A stretch of DNA of 37,796 bases from assembly GCA_024279045.1 (NCBI GenBank), contig JAJRRZ010000027.1, forward strand, positions 1 through 37,796. The letters are read 5' to 3'. This stretch comes from Alphaproteobacteria bacterium. Its GTDB lineage: Bacteria > Pseudomonadota > Alphaproteobacteria > Rhizobiales > Aestuariivirgaceae. The translations under genes were made by a program, and so were the position numbers. Under the pieces are notes generated by a model, which was not told the DNA's origin, made no database searches, and saw nothing but the letters and a program-made list of their open reading frames with translations. Shown here one piece after another: positions 35,987-37,796 of this stretch (position 1 is its first letter; every line of letters begins with the position of its first letter).

Positions 35987-36676
35987 ATGCGTAGCAACAA
36001 GTCATTGTTTCGCTTTTCTCCCACACTGGCAGTGGTTGGTGTGGCGCTGTTGCTGAGCGGCTGCAGCCGAGCCTGGGAAAGCAACCCGCCACAGGCCGAC
36101 GCCGACGGCGTCGCCGCGGTGCAGACCAGTTCCATTACCCCTGCTCCGGCACACAATGCACAAGGAACGGTGCCACCATTCGGCGCATCGGGCGTGCCGG
36201 CCGCCTATGAGTTTGGCCGTGGCTACCGCGTTGGCGCGGGCGACAGGCTGGCCATCCGGGTGATGGGCCAGCAGGAGCTGACCGGTGTCTACACCGTCGA
36301 TCCGGACGGCAACATCTCCATGCCATTGATCAACACCATATCCGTGGCAGGCCTGAGCCTGCGCGAAGTGGAGCGACTGATCACCACGCGCCTGCGCAAT
36401 GGTTTCCTGCGCAATCCGTCCGTGGCTGTGCAACCAATGGAACTCCGCCCATTCTACATTCTTGGTGAGGTGCGCCAGGCCGGGCGCTATGCCTATCAGC
36501 CAGGCATGACAGTGGCCGAAGCCGTGGCGCTGGCGCGCGGCTTTTCCGAACGTGCCGACACCGGAGTAGTGCTGTTGACCCGTCGCACGGCGGAAGGAAC
36601 CAGAACCTACAAGACACCCGTAACCGCACAGGTCTATCCGGGCGACATCATCTACGTGCGCGAGCGCTGGTTCTGA
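35987..36676 (+). CDS. Polysaccharide export lipoprotein, Wza/Poly_export family
   Basis: A 229-residue outer-membrane-type lipoprotein. The signal ends in the lipobox LLSGC with the lipidated C26. A Pro/Ala-rich spacer leads to a Poly_export domain (about 75-155; FGRGYRVGAGDRLAIRVMG, VDPDGNISMPLINTISVAGL) and one SLBB domain (about 155-225; FYILGEVRQAGRYAYQPGMT). Such proteins form or gate the periplasm-to-surface channel for capsule or exopolysaccharide. It is shorter than E. coli Wza (one SLBB rather than several), as is common in rhizobial export proteins. An earlier in-frame ATG at 35942 would spoil the signal peptide. A glycosyltransferase follows 106 nt later. Confidence 0.92.
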   Translation: MRSNKSLFRFSPTLAVVGVALLLSGCSRAWESNPPQADADGVAAVQTSSITPAPAHNAQGTVPPFGASGVPAAYEFGRGYRVGAGDRLAIRVMGQQELTGVYTVDPDGNISMPLINTISVAGLSLREVERLITTRLRNGFLRNPSVAVQPMELRPFYILGEVRQAGRYAYQPGMTVAEAVALARGFSERADTGVVLLTRRTAEGTRTYKTPVTAQVYPGDIIYVRERWF

Positions 36677-36782
36677 TTTCCCGACCAAAAGCAGCCCGCT
36701 TCCTCGCACAAGCATTTTCATGCCTTGATGTTCGAGCCACCGGACGGGGACGGAGCCAATACCACAAGCAAGCGAAAGAACG

Positions 36783-37796
36783 ATGCGCATCCTCCACATA
36801 TTTCGTGCACCGGTGGGTGGGCTGTTTCGCCACGTGCGCGATCTCGCCCGCGAACAGGCCGCCATGGGCCACGAGGTAGGCATCATCTGCGACCTGTCCG
36901 GCGGTGAAGCCGCCACCGCACAGCTTGCTGACATGGTGGACTACCTGAAAATGGGCGTAACACGACTGAAGATGGGCCGCCTGCCCGGCCCCGCCGACAT
37001 CGAGACGGCAAGCGAGATTCGCCATCGTCTGAAGCTGTTTCGTCCGCATGTGGTGCACGGGCATGGCGCAAAGGGTGGCTTCCATGCCAGGCTGGCAGCG
37101 CGCGGGCATGATGCCGTGGCGCTCTACACGCCGCATGGCGGCTCGTTGCATTATCAGTGGCGCTCGCCCGCCGGCGCGATGTTCCTGACCGCGGAACGCT
37201 GGCTGTTGGGCAAGACCGATGGGCTGGTGTTCGTCTGCCACTACGAGCGCAAGGTCTTCAGCGAAAAGGTTGCTCTCCCCCCCTGCCCCGTGGCTGTTGT
37301 GCACAATGGGCTGAGCGAGGAGGAATTCAGTCCCGTGGAGCCAGCGGAGGATGCCGCGGATTTCCTGTTCATCGGAGAGATGCGCCGGCTGAAAGGCGTT
37401 GACGTGCTCATCGAAGCGCTGGCGCAGATGCATGCACAAGGCCACAAGGCGCGTGCCGTGCTGGTTGGCGACGGGCCGGACCGTCAGAGTTTTGCGGCGC
37501 TCATCGAGCAATATGGTCTGGCCGACCATGTGCGCATGCCCGGCGCCCTGACGGCGCGCGAGGCCTTCACGCTGGGACGCGTCGTGGTGTTGCCTTCACG
37601 CGCGGAGTCCTTCCCCTACGTGGTGCTGGAGGCACAGGCCGCCGGGCTGCCGGTGATCGCCAGCCATGTCGGTGGCATTCCGGAGGCGTTGCCCGAGGAT
37701 ATGCTGGTGGAGCCGGAGAATGCCGAGGCCCTGGCCGCGCGCATGACCCATGCCCTGTTCGATCCGCATCTGCATGGCGATGCCCGCCAGCGGGTG
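36783..37796 (+). CDS. Glycosyltransferase family 4 (GT-B fold), 3' end outside window
   Basis: 338 codons are visible with no stop before the window end. It begins MRILHIFRAPVGGLFRHVRD, a GT-B N-terminal domain with PHVVHGHGAKGGFHARLAA. The C-terminal domain contains ADFLFIGEMRRLKGVDVLIEAL, AVLVGDGPDR and the nucleotide-sugar-binding region VVLPSRAESFPYVVLEAQAAGLPVIAS, with the paired acidic residues (E of RAES and E of VLEA) of the retaining GT4 EX7E motif. It transfers a sugar to a lipid-linked or nascent polysaccharide; donor and acceptor are unknown. With the export lipoprotein just upstream it suggests an exopolysaccharide or capsule locus running out of the window. Confidence 0.92.
   Translation, partial: MRILHIFRAPVGGLFRHVRDLAREQAAMGHEVGIICDLSGGEAATAQLADMVDYLKMGVTRLKMGRLPGPADIETASEIRHRLKLFRPHVVHGHGAKGGFHARLAARGHDAVALYTPHGGSLHYQWRSPAGAMFLTAERWLLGKTDGLVFVCHYERKVFSEKVALPPCPVAVVHNGLSEEEFSPVEPAEDAADFLFIGEMRRLKGVDVLIEALAQMHAQGHKARAVLVGDGPDRQSFAALIEQYGLADHVRMPGALTAREAFTLGRVVVLPSRAESFPYVVLEAQAAGLPVIASHVGGIPEALPEDMLVEPENAEALAARMTHALFDPHLHGDARQRV

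Overview
The window is GC-rich, densely packed bacterial DNA that looks alphaproteobacterial, probably Hyphomicrobiales/Rhizobiales-like or a neighbouring order. This is inferred from gene content and order: a 5-aminolevulinate synthase (Shemin-type hemA), an IscR-sufBCD-sufS-sufT-sufA cluster, tatABC followed by serS, radA-cvpA-purF, glyA-nrdR, and aroQ-accB-accC. Almost everything is core metabolism. No rRNA, tRNA, CRISPR array or complete transposase gene is visible.

Layout. 1-2537: minus-strand aroQ-accB-accC (fatty acid synthesis plus a shikimate-pathway enzyme), with two long hairpins beyond accC. 2850-8807, plus strand: a SLAC1/TehA-type channel, a YkuD L,D-transpeptidase with a twin-arginine-like signal, hemA, glyA, nrdR. 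8842-9525, minus: an alpha/beta hydrolase. 9895-17120: Fe-S assembly cluster iscR-sufB-sufC-sufD-sufS-sufT-sufA, followed by a small c-type cytochrome (17350-17814). 17856-18728, minus: an RlmB/TrmH-like rRNA methyltransferase. 18830-22050: SAM methyltransferase, polysaccharide deacetylase, RNase D. 22186-22539: two adjacent 163-bp hairpin elements that look like miniature transposons of one family. 22598-25271: gpt, gatC, gatA. 25557-28700: tatA-tatB-tatC-serS. 28724-31318, minus: lemA and a DUF2207 membrane protein. 31427-35089: radA-cvpA-purF. 35090-35986: a gene-poor stretch with strong hairpins, a decayed inverted copy of the radA 3' end, and a candidate 38-residue membrane protein. 35987 to the end: a Wza-type polysaccharide export lipoprotein and a glycosyltransferase cut by the window end, probably the start of an exopolysaccharide locus.

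Functional links. The suf genes build Fe-S clusters under the likely control of the Fe-S-sensing IscR. HemA makes the haem precursor that the c-type cytochrome needs. The Tat translocase encoded here could export the L,D-transpeptidase, whose signal has an SRRDML motif. GatCA would work with a GatB encoded elsewhere. The deacetylase, export lipoprotein and glycosyltransferase all point to surface polysaccharide work.

I found no convincing new multi-gene system. The signals most worth checking are the paired hairpin elements at 22186-22539, the inverted radA relic at 35304-35413, the long low-complexity N-terminus on SufT, and the small-protein candidate at 35528-35644. All similarity statements come from reading and memory of the families; no database was searched.
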